This document shows, in pieces, positions 9,388 through 17,963 of a DNA stretch of 64,000 bases (the first letter of the stretch is position 1; each line of letters starts with the position of its first letter). Both the position numbers and the translations under genes were made by a program. Source of the DNA: Micromonospora rhizosphaerae. Lineage in GTDB: Bacteria > Actinomycetota > Actinomycetes > Mycobacteriales > Micromonosporaceae. Under the pieces are notes generated by a model. The model had not been told where the DNA came from, did no database searches, and was given only the letters and a program-made list of their open reading frames with translations. The DNA is taken from positions 1,364,001 to 1,428,000 of the forward strand of contig NZ_FMHV01000002.1 of NCBI RefSeq assembly GCF_900091465.1, in the 5' to 3' direction.

Positions 9388-9657
9388 TCACCGACGGTTG
9401 AGCCACGGCGCGCGCCGCGCGCAGGGCGAGGTGTGGTCGACCGGCAGCGCACATCGCCCGCCGCCGTCGGGCAGCAGCCGGTCGCAGAAGACCCAGTGGC
9501 GTACGTTCTGCTGGTCCTCGGCCGAGACGGTCACCCCGCCCGGCTCGACGCGGGCGCTGAGCCGGGCCAGCACCCGAGCGGCGGTACGGGCGAAGATCCG
9601 GGCGCGGTGCAGGTCCGGAGCGGTGATCGGCAGGTGGATCACCCAGCGGTCGGTCAT
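9388..9657 (-). CDS. Conserved small hypothetical protein with Cys/His-containing tail
   Basis: An 89-residue protein starting in an ATGA overlap with the stop of the DivIVA-like gene, so the two are translationally coupled. The first half (WVIHLPITAPDLHRARIFA) is alpha/beta-like; the second half contains WVFCDRLLPDGGGRCALPVDH and then SPCA, with three cysteines and one histidine that could bind a metal. I recognise no named family; the pairing with a DivIVA-domain protein and a divergent GntR regulator looks like a module. Function unknown. Confidence 0.7.
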   Translation of the reverse strand: MTDRWVIHLPITAPDLHRARIFARTAARVLARLSARVEPGGVTVSAEDQQNVRHWVFCDRLLPDGGGRCALPVDHTSPCARRAPWLNRR

Positions 9658-9950
9658 CGGTAGTGATGGTTGGCCGACTGGGCGCTCTGCCACGCACGCA
9701 GGGCGTTCTTGACCCGTACGTTCTCTTCCTGCACCGCGACCAGGGCGGTCTGCGCGACGGCGAGTTCGTCGGCCACGCGGTGCAGGAAGGCGCGGATCTC
9801 GACCGGGTCGAGGCCGCGCCGGCGGACATTGAAGCACCGGTCGCGGATCTGCCAGGGCCGGAGGGGAGACCGACCCTGGGGTGGGCCGGCGTTTTCCGTG
9901 GGACGTCGTTCCTCGCGTCGGCTCGCCAGCCGACGGACCAGGTTGCGCAC
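9654..9950 (-). CDS. DivIVA domain-containing small protein
   Basis: A 98-residue protein whose central part (RDRCFNVRRRGLDPVEIRAF, then LHRVADELAVAQ) matches the DivIVA N-terminal domain, including the R-R-G-L/Y-D-x-x-E-V-x-x-F core. It is followed by a short predicted coiled coil (VAVQEENVRVKNALRAWQ). True DivIVA/Wag31 is 2-3 times longer with a long coiled coil for polar growth; this is a short accessory version and probably not the polar growth determinant. Coupled to the 89-residue gene downstream. The N-terminal 30 residues, rich in Arg, come before the conserved part, so a later start is possible. Confidence 0.78.
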   Translation of the reverse strand: MRNLVRRLASRREERRPTENAGPPQGRSPLRPWQIRDRCFNVRRRGLDPVEIRAFLHRVADELAVAQTALVAVQEENVRVKNALRAWQSAQSANHHYR

Positions 9951-10335
9951 GGGTGCCCGCCCTTCGTCGGATCGGGTCGAGGTGGAAGGGGCGGTCTCCT
10001 GCCGGTTTTGTCGGCGAAGACCGCCCGCCCTGCCAGCGCAGCCTCGATCGGCGGGTACGACAGCAGGGCCGCGCCGGGGGAGCGCGGAGGGTGAGGTCTC
10101 GGCGGCGATGCGAGACCGGTACGAGAGGCGCCAACCGACCGCAGCGGCACCGCATCACCGAGAGCGACGCTACCGATGCAGCATCACCTACGTCAAGTAC
10201 CGCTCCTTCGTCTTATGCCGAACCATCATCACCATCAGCTATGTCACCGCTGTCACCTCTTTCAGTAGATGCGTTGCCTACTTCGAGAGTGTGGATCAAT
10301 ACTGGGTGGGCCAACCGACTGCAAGGGGCCGCATC
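9951..10335. promoter_or_regulatory. Divergent intergenic region between DivIVA-like and GntR genes
   Basis: These 385 bases separate the minus-strand DivIVA-like operon from the plus-strand GntR gene and must hold both promoters. The part from about 10180 to 10300 is clearly less GC-rich than the surroundings. It contains a direct repeat TGTCACC-gc-TGTCACC style pair near 10240-10258 (tatgtcaccgctgtcacctc) that could be an operator. No consensus -10/-35 pair is certain. Confidence 0.35.
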
Positions 10336-10563
10336 GTGCCTATTCCGCCCACTATGGACGAGCTGCTAGATGATCTGCGAAGCAAGATCGAGGACGGGAC
10401 CTATCCGCCGGGCACCCAGCTGCCCTCAGGTCGCGCGCTCGCCGCCTCCTACGACGTCTCGCACTCAACCATCCAGCGGGCGATCGCGACTCTGCGGGAG
10501 CAGGGCGTGCTGGTCGGCCGCCCGGGTCGAGGGGTCTTCGTTGCGGAGTCCACCCGGCGCTGA
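10336..10563 (+). CDS. Short GntR-type winged-helix regulator
   Basis: A 75-residue protein that is essentially a GntR winged helix only: MDELLDDLRSKIEDGTYPPG, then the recognition region LAASYDVSHSTIQRAIATLRE, and the wing GVLVGRPGRGVFV. No effector-binding domain follows, as in the small stand-alone GntR proteins common in actinobacteria. GTG at 10336 is proposed; the ATG at 10354 would give 69 residues with the whole domain kept. It lies divergent to the DivIVA-like pair and probably controls that module. Confidence 0.8.
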   Translation: MPIPPTMDELLDDLRSKIEDGTYPPGTQLPSGRALAASYDVSHSTIQRAIATLREQGVLVGRPGRGVFVAESTRR

Positions 10564-10622
10564 CCGCCGACGGCTGGCGCGGGCAGGCGCGGCACAGACG
10601 GTCCCGTCTTTTTTCACCTCGT

Positions 10623-10835
10623 CTTGGCCTGGCGTACGCCTCAGAGCAGAAAGACGTCCATGCAGCCGGCCTGATCAGCCGGGGGCGGCACCGGCAAACT
10701 CGGCCGTGTCGGCTCGAACCCGCGGCGCTCGAGGCCGCAGTCTCGTGGATCGAGGAGAGCCGGCGCACGTGGTCAGAGCGAATGGACCGGCTGGAGACGC
10801 ACCTCGCCTGCTTGCAGAAGCGTGAGAACCAGTGA
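10623..10835 (+). pseudogene. ArsR-family regulator remnant (C-terminal half)
   Basis: In the frame ending at the TGA at 10833 the text runs LAYASEQKDVHAAGLISRGR, then the end LEAAVSWIEESRRTWSERMD to LETHLACLQKREN. This is the C-terminal helix region of the ArsR regulators that accompany SRPBCC/AHSA1 genes, where the helix usually reads W-x-E-x-x-R-x-x-W-E-x-R. The N-terminal HTH and a start codon are not found. The stop overlaps the GTG start of the next gene (GTGA), which keeps the typical ArsR-SRPBCC operon junction intact although the regulator is broken. Confidence 0.72.
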
Positions 10836-11584
10836 ACGACGACGAGCTCGTCTATCGGCGGGTCTTCCGCGCGCCGCGCGAGCTGGTGTGGCGGTGCCTC
10901 ACCGAGCCCGCCGAGCTCGCGCATTTCTGGGGCCCGCGCGGCATGGCCACCCCGATCGACGGCATCATTGTCGAACTCCACCCCGGCGGCCGCTTCGAGA
11001 CCCTGATGCTCGGCGAGCACGGCAGCCACCGGATGGTCGCCACCTTGACCGACGTCGTCCCGCCCGAGCGGCTCGCCTGGGTCGAGCCGGCGAGCGGTAT
11101 GCACACCACCAGCACGCTCACCGACCTCGGCGACGGCAGAACCGCGGTCGTCATCCATCAGCGGTCCGTGCCCGAGGCGATGCGCATGCCCGAGGCCCGC
11201 GCCGGCTTCCTCACCTCCCTCGCAGCTCCGATCGCCGAGACTGCACGCGTGGCAGCCGCCGGGCGGCGGTGCTGCCGGTGCACTGAGCCATGCCGTCATC
11301 CACTCCCTGGATGTGACGATCGCGCTCGACCGGCCTGCGGTCGCACCGAGAGAGGCTGCGATCGCCGTCCTCGACCAGCTCACCGCCGCCAACGGCACCT
11401 GGTTCGGGATCGACCTGACCGGTGTCAGGCTCGAGGCCATCGACACCGACTGGAGCTGGGGAAGCGGCCAGCTCGTTCGCGCCGACAGCGGTTCGCTGGT
11501 GGCACTTCTGAGCGGCCGCGCGCTGCCCGATGGCCGGACACTGCACCGCGGCTGATGCACCGAGGCCGACGCGCCTTCAGGTGA
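10832..11584 (+). CDS. SRPBCC (AHSA1-type) protein with abnormal C-terminus
   Basis: Residues 1-130 are a normal START-like SRPBCC/AHSA1 domain: YRRVFRAPRELVWRCLTEPA, FWGPRGM, PGGRFETLML and the closing PEARAGFLTSL. These domains form a hydrophobic pocket and often pair with an ArsR regulator, as here. The last 15 or so family residues (usually ending the C-terminal helix) are missing; the frame instead runs through about 115 unrelated Arg/Pro/Cys-rich residues overlapping a remnant of a different gene. A deletion has apparently fused the 3' end of this gene to the middle of a maleylpyruvate-isomerase-like gene. It may be non-functional. Confidence 0.6.
   Translation: MNDDELVYRRVFRAPRELVWRCLTEPAELAHFWGPRGMATPIDGIIVELHPGGRFETLMLGEHGSHRMVATLTDVVPPERLAWVEPASGMHTTSTLTDLGDGRTAVVIHQRSVPEAMRMPEARAGFLTSLAAPIAETARVAAAGRRCCRCTEPCRHPLPGCDDRARPACGRTERGCDRRPRPAHRRQRHLVRDRPDRCQARGHRHRLELGKRPARSRRQRFAGGTSERPRAARWPDTAPRLMHRGRRAFR
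11277..11555 (+). pseudogene. Mycothiol-dependent maleylpyruvate isomerase-like (TIGR03083) remnant, C-terminal part
   Basis: In a frame different from the SRPBCC tail, codons from about 11277 read ALSHAVIHSLDVTIALDRPA, then LTAANGTWFGIDL and DWSWGSGQLVRADSGSLVAL. This matches the second half of TIGR03083/DinB-like mycothiol-dependent enzymes, including the H-x-L-D helix and the GxG...ALLSGR end. The N-terminal half with the metal-binding histidines is absent and replaced by the end of the SRPBCC gene. It is clearly a fragment; no start codon with a ribosome site is visible. Confidence 0.7.
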
Positions 11585-11884
11585 AGACCCCAGGACAGCA
11601 CGTGCGGAGTCCAACACGACCCCCACGTGTTGCCGTACTGGCAACTGCGGAGGCAAGAGATTCGGGTTGCTTCGGCCTGCGCTACTGGCCCGGTCGGGCG
11701 TCCGCAGCCGCCGAGGCTGCGTTTCCGTTGCGCCCGGTATAACGTCCGCACATCGACAGCTCAGGATGCCCGCTCGACTCAGACGCCAACTACTGACCGT
11801 GATCGCTCGTGATCGATCGGCAAGCGCGGACGGCGGCAGAAGAGCGCACCTGATCTTGGATCCGGCCGCGCCGCCGTATCGATG

Positions 11885-12547
11885 TCAGCGGTTGCGTGGG
11901 GTTACCAGGCCGGATTCGTAGGCGAGGACCACGAGTTGGGCGCGGTCCCGGGCATGGAGCTTGGCCATGGCCCGGTTGATGTGGGTTTTGGCGGTCATTG
12001 GGCTGATCACCATGCGTTCGGCGATCTGGTCGTTGGATAGGCCCTGCGCGACCAGGGCGACGGTCTCGCGTTCGCGGTTGGTCAGCCCTTTCAGCCCTGT
12101 GTCGGCGCGTGTGTGGAGCGGCTCGGTGACGTACCGGTCGATCAGCTTGCGGGTGATCGACGGTGCGAGTAGGGCGTCGCCGCGCGCGGCGACACGTACG
12201 GCGTGCAAGAAGTCTTCCGGCACGATGTCTTTGACGAGGAATCCGGCGGCGCCGGCGCGAAGCGCGTTGAAGACGTATTCGTCAAATCCATAGTTCGTGA
12301 GGATGACGACGTGCACCCGGGCCAGGGTCGGGTCGGCGGCGATGCGCCGGGTCGCCTCGATGCCGTCGATGACCGGCATCTGGATGTCGATGAGCGCGAT
12401 GTCGGGCAGGTATTTCCTGGTGAGAGCCAGGCCCTCCTTCCCGTCGGCGGCCTCGGCCACCACCTCGATGTCGTCCTCGACGTCGAGGAGCGCGCGGAAT
12501 CCGCTGCGAAGGAGCGGCTGGTCGTCAACCAGCAGGACACGGATCAT
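11885..12547 (-). CDS. NarL/LuxR-family response regulator
   Basis: A 220-residue two-component response regulator. The receiver domain shows the acidic pocket (LLVDDQP, Asp8/Asp9), the phosphorylatable Asp54 in ALIDIQMP and Lys in GFLVKDI; the output domain is a LuxR-type HTH (LTNRERETVALVAQGLSNDQ then MTAKTHINRAMAKL). Its start overlaps the end of the histidine kinase gene by 4 bases, so kinase and regulator are co-translated, kinase first. Full normal length. Target genes are not evident, but the divergent DUF6223 membrane gene just beyond the kinase is a good candidate. Confidence 0.93.
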   Translation of the reverse strand: MIRVLLVDDQPLLRSGFRALLDVEDDIEVVAEAADGKEGLALTRKYLPDIALIDIQMPVIDGIEATRRIAADPTLARVHVVILTNYGFDEYVFNALRAGAAGFLVKDIVPEDFLHAVRVAARGDALLAPSITRKLIDRYVTEPLHTRADTGLKGLTNRERETVALVAQGLSNDQIAERMVISPMTAKTHINRAMAKLHARDRAQLVVLAYESGLVTPRNR

Positions 12548-13659
12548 GACGGTTGATCCACGGGAAGTTCGGCTTGGACGGTGAAGCCGCCCTCGCTGCG
12601 TGGTTCCGCCCGCAGGTGACCTCCGAGGGCGGTGACTCGTTCGCGCATCCCGAGCAGCCCGACGCCGGGCACCGGCGCGGTGTCCGGCGTGGCCTTGCCG
12701 TCGTCATCGACCCGTACGGCCAGGGCGTCGGGACGGTAGTCGATCCGGACCGACGCCGTAGCGGCGGCGGCGTGACGGGCGATGTTGGTCAGCGACTCCT
12801 GAACGATCCGGTAGACGGTCCGGTCCACCGCAGCCGGCACATCGTGTCGTTGTCCCTCGATCGTCAGCGTCGCGTCCAGGCCAGTCGTCCGAGCCCGTTG
12901 CACCAGTTCCGCGACGCGGTCGAGCCCATGCGGCGGGTTCTTGTCGTCGTCGCGCAGCGCCTCCAGGGTCGCCCGCAGTTCCCGGGCCGCCTCGCGACCG
13001 GCCTCCCGGATCGCCAACAGGGCCTCCGGCACCTGTTCACCCCGCCTACGGGCCAGGTGGACGGCGACTTCGGCCTGCACCTTGATGACGGAGATCTGGT
13101 GGGTGAGCGAATCGTGCAACTCCCGCGCGATGTGCAGCCGCTCCTCGTTGGCACGGCGCCGTGCGGTCTCCTCCCGGGTGCGCTCGGCCTCATCCGCCCG
13201 GCGCTCGGCCTGCCGCAGCGCTTCACCCGCCGCACCGGCGGCGATCAGCCAGGCCAGCTCGAGGACACCTCGGGCCTGCGCGAACGCCTCGCCCGTATCG
13301 TGCAGGCCCGAGGCCATGGCCGCGAGGGGGAGAGCGGCCAGCATAATCACGCTCGCCGCCACCGTGATACTGCGGTGTCCCGCCCGCACGGCGGCATACA
13401 CCGCGAACAGGTACGCGACGGCAGGCACATCGAAACCGACCGCCTGGTAACCCACCGCGCACAGCCCGGTGACGGCCAGCACGGGAACCGGAGCGCGGCG
13501 GCGCGCGGCCAGCGCCAGGCCGCCGGCCGCCAGCAGCGCGTAGCCGAGCAGGTCGAGAGTGGTGGCGGCGTGCTGCCCAGACAGCCCGGTGACCAGCAGG
13601 ATCACCGCCACGCCGGCGGCGATCGCCCAGTCTTCGACACCGATGCGTCCCCTGCTCAT
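12544..13659 (-). CDS. Sensor histidine kinase (HisKA_3 type)
   Basis: A 371-residue NarX/DesK-type kinase. Residues about 10-150 contain four to five membrane helices with very short loops, so it probably senses membrane state or a signal within the bilayer. The dimerisation box follows with the phospho-acceptor His near residue 181 in ARELHDSLTHQISVIKVQ, and the ATPase domain ends with N-box text LTNIARHA and G-box VPGVGLLGMRERV. It pairs with the response regulator downstream via an ATGA overlap. The upstream 218 bases separate it from the divergent DUF6223 gene and would hold both promoters. Confidence 0.92.
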   Translation of the reverse strand: MSRGRIGVEDWAIAAGVAVILLVTGLSGQHAATTLDLLGYALLAAGGLALAARRRAPVPVLAVTGLCAVGYQAVGFDVPAVAYLFAVYAAVRAGHRSITVAASVIMLAALPLAAMASGLHDTGEAFAQARGVLELAWLIAAGAAGEALRQAERRADEAERTREETARRRANEERLHIARELHDSLTHQISVIKVQAEVAVHLARRRGEQVPEALLAIREAGREAARELRATLEALRDDDKNPPHGLDRVAELVQRARTTGLDATLTIEGQRHDVPAAVDRTVYRIVQESLTNIARHAAAATASVRIDYRPDALAVRVDDDGKATPDTAPVPGVGLLGMRERVTALGGHLRAEPRSEGGFTVQAELPVDQPS

Positions 13660-13877
13660 GCGCGCACCCTAACCGGCTTTCTGCCCGGGGGACTCATGCG
13701 CGCGGACGATCGGCCGCCTACCGCACACGCGGTACCTTCCCAGCTTCTGCGGCATCCGCAGCAGCCGGATGCGCCGCTTGCGGCAGCGTGAAGTGCCCAC
13801 GTCAGCAGGACGACAGGAGGTGAGTCCGGCGGACAGGATCAGACGACGTCCAGTCGTAGGAAGAAACGGAGAACCTC

Positions 13878-14294
13878 ATGTCCGTCCGTCGCCTGCTTAC
13901 CGCAGCCGCCGCCGCACTGCTCGTGGGTTTCGGCCCTGCCACACCAGCGGCCGCGCACGTCTTGGCCCAGCCGGCCAGTGCTTACGGCTGGACCCCCGAG
14001 CGAATCTGGGGCTCTGCGGCCGCGCTACTAGCGCTGGTTGGCGTGGTCATCGGCGGCCTGGCTCTGGCCCGATCCGCCGGTCGTATCGGCAACGGCGACG
14101 GGGGAAGGGGGGCCATCGTGGCCCTGGTGGCGGGGCTGATCGCCGTGGTCAATGGCGGGCTGGTGGTGGTCACCGCCGACGGTGGTCTCGGCACCGGCAA
14201 CGGGATCGCCGGTGGCTACCTGGCCCTGGCGCTGGGGATGATCGCCATGGTCCTTGGTGGGCTGGCTCGGGCCCGCTCCCGCCGCACCGGCTGA
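13878..14294 (+). CDS. DUF6223-like small membrane protein
   Basis: A 138-residue protein with an N-terminal signal-like segment ending near AAAHV, a motif AQPASAYGWTPERIWG, and three further hydrophobic helices with many Gly/Val/Ala. The layout agrees with the DUF6223 family as I remember it, for which no function is known. It has a good start context (gagaacctc then ATG at 13878). It lies divergent to a two-component system, which suggests regulation by that system. Confidence 0.65.
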   Translation: MSVRRLLTAAAAALLVGFGPATPAAAHVLAQPASAYGWTPERIWGSAAALLALVGVVIGGLALARSAGRIGNGDGGRGAIVALVAGLIAVVNGGLVVVTADGGLGTGNGIAGGYLALALGMIAMVLGGLARARSRRTG

Positions 14295-14524
14295 CCGGCT
14301 GACCGCCTGACCGCGGCGAATACGCGCGCGTTCGGGTCTGCCTGAAGACCGCCGCACCAAGTTCCAGCGCGCCGTACGCGTCCGCCCCAGCCTCCTGCTC
14401 GGGTAGCTACCCTCAGCCGCAGACTTACCGGCGAGCGCCAATTCAGCAGGCATTCAGTCACGCAGCGCTACGTGACACTTGGTAGCAGCTTCCTTCACGG
14501 CACCCCAACTCAGGAAGGAGAGCG

Positions 14525-15070
14525 ATGCGACACACCATCTCGATCTGGCGAACACTCGCTGCCGGCCTCGCCGGAGGCATCGCGTTCGTGCTAGGCACGT
14601 TCGTCACATTCCGCCTGCTCGGCGGTTCACGTCTAGGCGCGGAAGGGTTGTTGTTCGACCCCGACACCCAGCATCCCAAGGTCATCACCGTGTGGAAGGA
14701 ACTGGAGCCACTTCCACGGATTCTGGAGAATCCGCTGATCATCCTCGGCGGGATACTCGCGTTCGGGATCGGCTACGCCTTCGTCTACCGGTCCATCGCT
14801 CCTGCGTGGACGACGGGCCTGCACAGCAGGGCATGGCGGCTCGGCCTCATCGTGTGGCTGGGCACCGTGTTCGCCGAGCTCATGGGCCCATTCAACGTGC
14901 TGCACCAGCCCGTGAACCTCAGCGTCGTGGCCTGGGCGATGTGGGCGGTATGCGCCTTCGCCGAGGCGTATGCGCTGGTATTCGTCTTGGACCGCGGCCT
15001 GTCTAAGGGCCGTGAACAAGGCGAACGCGGCCCCGCGCATCGCTCCACCGCGGCCGAATCCAATGCCTGA
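14525..15070 (+). CDS. Hypothetical membrane protein, four predicted helices
   Basis: A 181-residue protein with helices near residues 10-32, 66-90, 98-120 and 128-152 and a charged C-terminal tail. The ATG at 14525 follows an excellent ribosome site (aggaaggagagcg). I do not recognise the family; the sequence looks like a conserved transporter-like or DUF membrane protein, and the extracellular stretch FDPDTQHPKVITVWKELEP between helices 1 and 2 is distinctive. It is followed within 21 bases by a short NAD-binding fragment and then a reductase gene, so these may form one transcript. Confidence 0.6.
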   Translation: MRHTISIWRTLAAGLAGGIAFVLGTFVTFRLLGGSRLGAEGLLFDPDTQHPKVITVWKELEPLPRILENPLIILGGILAFGIGYAFVYRSIAPAWTTGLHSRAWRLGLIVWLGTVFAELMGPFNVLHQPVNLSVVAWAMWAVCAFAEAYALVFVLDRGLSKGREQGERGPAHRSTAAESNA

Positions 15071-15091
15071 CGACAACCGGTGGAGACTCCA

Positions 15092-15223
15092 ATGACCATC
15101 ACTGTGTTCGACTCGACGGGCCGTACCGGCCGCCACATCCTCAACCTAGGCGTTCGCCGCGGCCACCGCATCACCGCCTTCACCCACTGGCCCAGCCGTT
15201 CCAGGGTGAGGAGGGGGCTATGA
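15092..15223 (+). pseudogene. N-terminal remnant of an NAD(P)-binding oxidoreductase
   Basis: Forty-three codons beginning MTITVFDSTGRTGRHIL and continuing VRRGHRITAFTHWPS. This is the first beta-alpha-beta unit of an NmrA/SDR-type NAD(P)-binding Rossmann fold, with the glycine motif partly altered (normally G-A-T-G-x-x-G, here D-S-T-G-R-T-G). The frame then ends in a TGA that overlaps the ATG of the next, full-length reductase of the same superfamily. Either a deletion removed the rest of a gene or this is a truncated relic that now acts as an upstream coupled ORF. Confidence 0.65.
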
Positions 15224-16014
15224 CACGTCCAGGAAGGGTGCTCGTCACTGGCGGTACCGGCGTGCTGGGTCGCGAGCTGGTACGTCGGCTCCAGGATCGG
15301 ACCGAGGTGCGGGTGTTGAGCCGTCGCCCATCTCAGGGACCTGGGTTCGTCCAGGGTGATCTCGAGACCGGCGAGGGCCTGGCCGCAGCGGTCGAGGATG
15401 TGGATACGATCGCCCACTGCGCGAGTGCGGCCGACTACCGGCGACCGCAACGGGACGTGACCCAGCTCCGGCAGCTCCTCGACGCGACAGGTGGAGCGCG
15501 GCCGCACCTGGTGTATGTCTCGATCGTCGGAGTGGACCGGGTTCGGTTCGGGTTCTTCCAGGCCAAGCTAGACACCGAGCGGCTCGTCGAAGACTCCGGC
15601 CTGCCATGGACGATCCTGCGGGCCACCGAGTTCCATGATCTGATGCTGATGTTTTTGACACGACTCTCCAAAGGTCCGGCCGCCGTGGTGCCGCGGAAGT
15701 CACTGTTCCAGCCAGTCGACGTGGGCGATGTCGCCGAGCGAATGGCCGAACTCGTCATGGGGCCTGCGGCAGGCCGCGTTCGCGAGCTCGGCGGGCCGAA
15801 GGTCGAGTCGATGGCGGACCTGATGCGTGCCTATCTCGCCGATGCACAGCGCCGCCGCCCAGTCATCAAGATCCCCCTGTGGGGCAGGCTGGGCGCGGGG
15901 TTCGGCGTGGGCGGCCACCTGCTCGCCGATGGTGACCGCGGCACGGTCACCTTCGCCGACTACCTACACGCGCGTAGTGACGCTGACGGCCTCCTCGACC
16001 ATCCCTACCGCTAA
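15220..16014 (+). CDS. NAD(P)-binding SDR/NmrA-like oxidoreductase
   Basis: A 264-residue atypical short-chain dehydrogenase. The cofactor motif VLVTGGTGVLGRELVRRL lies at residues 7-24, followed by a basic strand end (RVLSRRPS) that suggests NADP(H), and a VSIVGVDRVRFGFFQAKLDTE stretch where the active-site Tyr of classical SDRs is replaced, as in NmrA-like proteins that sense or reduce without a classical triad. The C-terminal substrate part includes FQPVDVGDVAERMAELV. The ATG at 15220 overlaps the stop of the upstream fragment and is preceded by gaggaggggg, a good ribosome site. Confidence 0.87.
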   Translation: MTRPGRVLVTGGTGVLGRELVRRLQDRTEVRVLSRRPSQGPGFVQGDLETGEGLAAAVEDVDTIAHCASAADYRRPQRDVTQLRQLLDATGGARPHLVYVSIVGVDRVRFGFFQAKLDTERLVEDSGLPWTILRATEFHDLMLMFLTRLSKGPAAVVPRKSLFQPVDVGDVAERMAELVMGPAAGRVRELGGPKVESMADLMRAYLADAQRRRPVIKIPLWGRLGAGFGVGGHLLADGDRGTVTFADYLHARSDADGLLDHPYR

Positions 16015-16351
16015 AAGCATGGGACCTGCTACAGGAAGGAGCGTGTCATATAAGGGCTATGGCTCCGCCAGTCCACCGTACTGGGCGATACGTCTAGTAC
16101 CGTTTCGTTTTGGTTTGGGAGTCTTACCCTGGTTGCAACCCCTAGGTGGGGATCGATGAGATCGACCGCCGATGCGGCAGGTCCTTAAGCAGCCTTGCGA
16201 CCGCACCACAGGCCGGTCTGTCGCCCCAGAGCACTATCAACATACTGCTGTTGCTTGTCGCTTCTATGGCGGGCGATATCTTCGCTAGAGCAACGATCTA
16301 CTACATACTCATCTCGGCACGAGCGCGCAGTGCGGCATGAGTAGCCCTGTG
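16015..16351. other. Intergenic DNA between reductase and IS110 element
   Basis: 337 bases with clearly lower GC than the flanks (for example around 16080-16130 and 16220-16310). No gene or family is recognisable. The base composition suggests DNA that arrived with or near the insertion sequence; the IS end is likely within the last few tens of bases. Confidence 0.4.
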
Positions 16352-17581
16352 TCAAGCGGGAGGGGCGAGGACGGCCTGCAGAGCTCGGTGGCGGGTGGGG
16401 TCGTAGGCGACACGGTCTTGCCAGCAGCGCCAGATCACGTGCAGCCAGGCGCGGGCGAGGATTCGAGTGGCGTGGGGGTGGTCGTGGCCTCGAGCCCGGG
16501 CCCGCCGGTAGAGGTCGGCGGCCCAGGGGTTGGCGTGGTGGGAGTCGCCGGCGAAGTCGATGACTGCTCCACGGAGTTGTTTGTCGACGGCCCAGCGAAA
16601 GCTGACGACTTTCACCTTCCCGGACTGCCTGGTCGAGGGCGCGGCGCCGGCCAGGCAGGTGAGTGCCTCGGGCGTCGGGAAGCGGCCGCGGGCGTCACCG
16701 ATCTCAGCCAGAAGCCGGGCCGCTCGCACGATCCCCGCCCGGGGCAGGGACGTGAACACTGCCGCGTCGGGATGCTGCAGCAGCTGGAGCTCAATCTGCT
16801 CTTCCAGCGCGTTGATCTGCTCCCGCAGGGCGGTAAGCCCAGCCACCAACGCAGCGGTGACGTGCGCCCGGGCGGTGGCTTCAGGACCGGTGGTCCCGCG
16901 GGTAGCCGCACGCAGATGGGCGTGCAGCAGCCCGGCTCGTGCCGGGTTGGGGTAGGAGACGCTGCGCAGCCAGTTCTGCAGTCTGCGTGGCGACAACCAG
17001 TCGACCTTGTCCTGAGTCGCGAACCGGGTGAGGAAACTCAGGGTGATCGCGGAGTCGATGTCGCGGAACAGCCCGATCACGGCGGGCAGAACGTGTTCGA
17101 GGTGGGCGCGGAGCTGATTGGCCATCGCGACACGGGCGGCGATGAGGTCCTTGCGGGCGCGGACGGTCATCCGCAACGTGAGTGTCGCGGGAGAGTCGAC
17201 GGTGAGGGGACGCAGGCGATGGCGGTCGGTGCGGACGGTGTCGGCCAGGACGTAGGCATCGAAGCGGTCATCCTTGTTGCCGGCTGCGCCGTAGCGGCGG
17301 CGCAGGTGCTTGATCTGGTTCGGGGCGATCACGAAGACCGTGAGCCCCGCATCGAGGAGGGCCTCGACGATGGGCCCGTCGGGGCGTTCGATACCGACCT
17401 CGAGCACAGCGGCTTGCTGCAGGCATCGCAGCAGCTTCCGCAGCCCCGCAGCGGTGTGCTCGACGAGCATCCGTTGAACCTCAACACCGTCGGGGCCAAC
17501 GACCGCGAGGGCGTGCTCACTACTGGCCCAGTCGATGCCCGCAGTGGGTCGACGCATCGAGGAGTCGTGTCCGACACTCAT
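16352..17581 (-). mobile_element. IS110-family transposase (lineage A)
   Basis: A 409-residue transposase, full-length and intact. The N-terminal DEDD (RuvC-like) catalytic residues are visible: Asp17 in AGIDWAS, Glu65 in GIERPDG, Asp105 and Asp108 in NKDDRFDAYVLAD. The C-terminal transposase_20 domain includes CLAGAAPSTRQSGKVKVV, whose conserved Ser is the proposed nucleophile. The start is placed at 17581 because AGGAGG lies at the right distance just upstream. IS110 elements lack terminal inverted repeats and their recombination is guided by a bridge RNA from the non-coding end; the region 17582 to about 17700 is where such an RNA would be sought. Confidence 0.92.
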
Positions 17582-17963
17582 AGTGTCCTCCTTGCTGTTG
17601 CAGCAGCAGGTGGGCACCCAGTGGTCTCAGGACACGGAAGCCGGTCGCTCACTGATCGGCGCTCGACGGCGCTCAGCCCTGTCGCCAGTCATACGTGTCC
17701 TGGGACCACCGGGCCCCGCGGAACTCATGCCGGACCTCTGACGGTCAAGCGTGCAAGGCGGTGGCCCGGTGGAGACCAGGTGCGCCGACGACCCGAGATC
17801 GCCGGCACCAGACACGGTGCCCGACGAGACCGCCGACAGGAAGAGTCTGCGCAGTGAGCGTGCACACCACGGCGACCCGATCGGCGGCACGGGTCACGGG
17901 CAAATACGTTGGCTGGCGCCCGCGGATCGGGAAAGATCGACCGCGAGGTGACCCACGTGCGAC
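17582..17963. other. Intergenic DNA between IS110 transposase and ECF41 gene
   Basis: 382 bases without a recognisable gene. The part next to the transposase start is the likely non-coding end of the IS. The rest is GC-rich without clear structure. Confidence 0.35.

Noticed and set aside
9297..9402. Plus-strand text RAIELARAWARGDLAMTEAHL as a gene fragment
   Set aside because: It starts inside a perfect hairpin, has an in-frame stop just before it and no start; the terminator explains the bases better.
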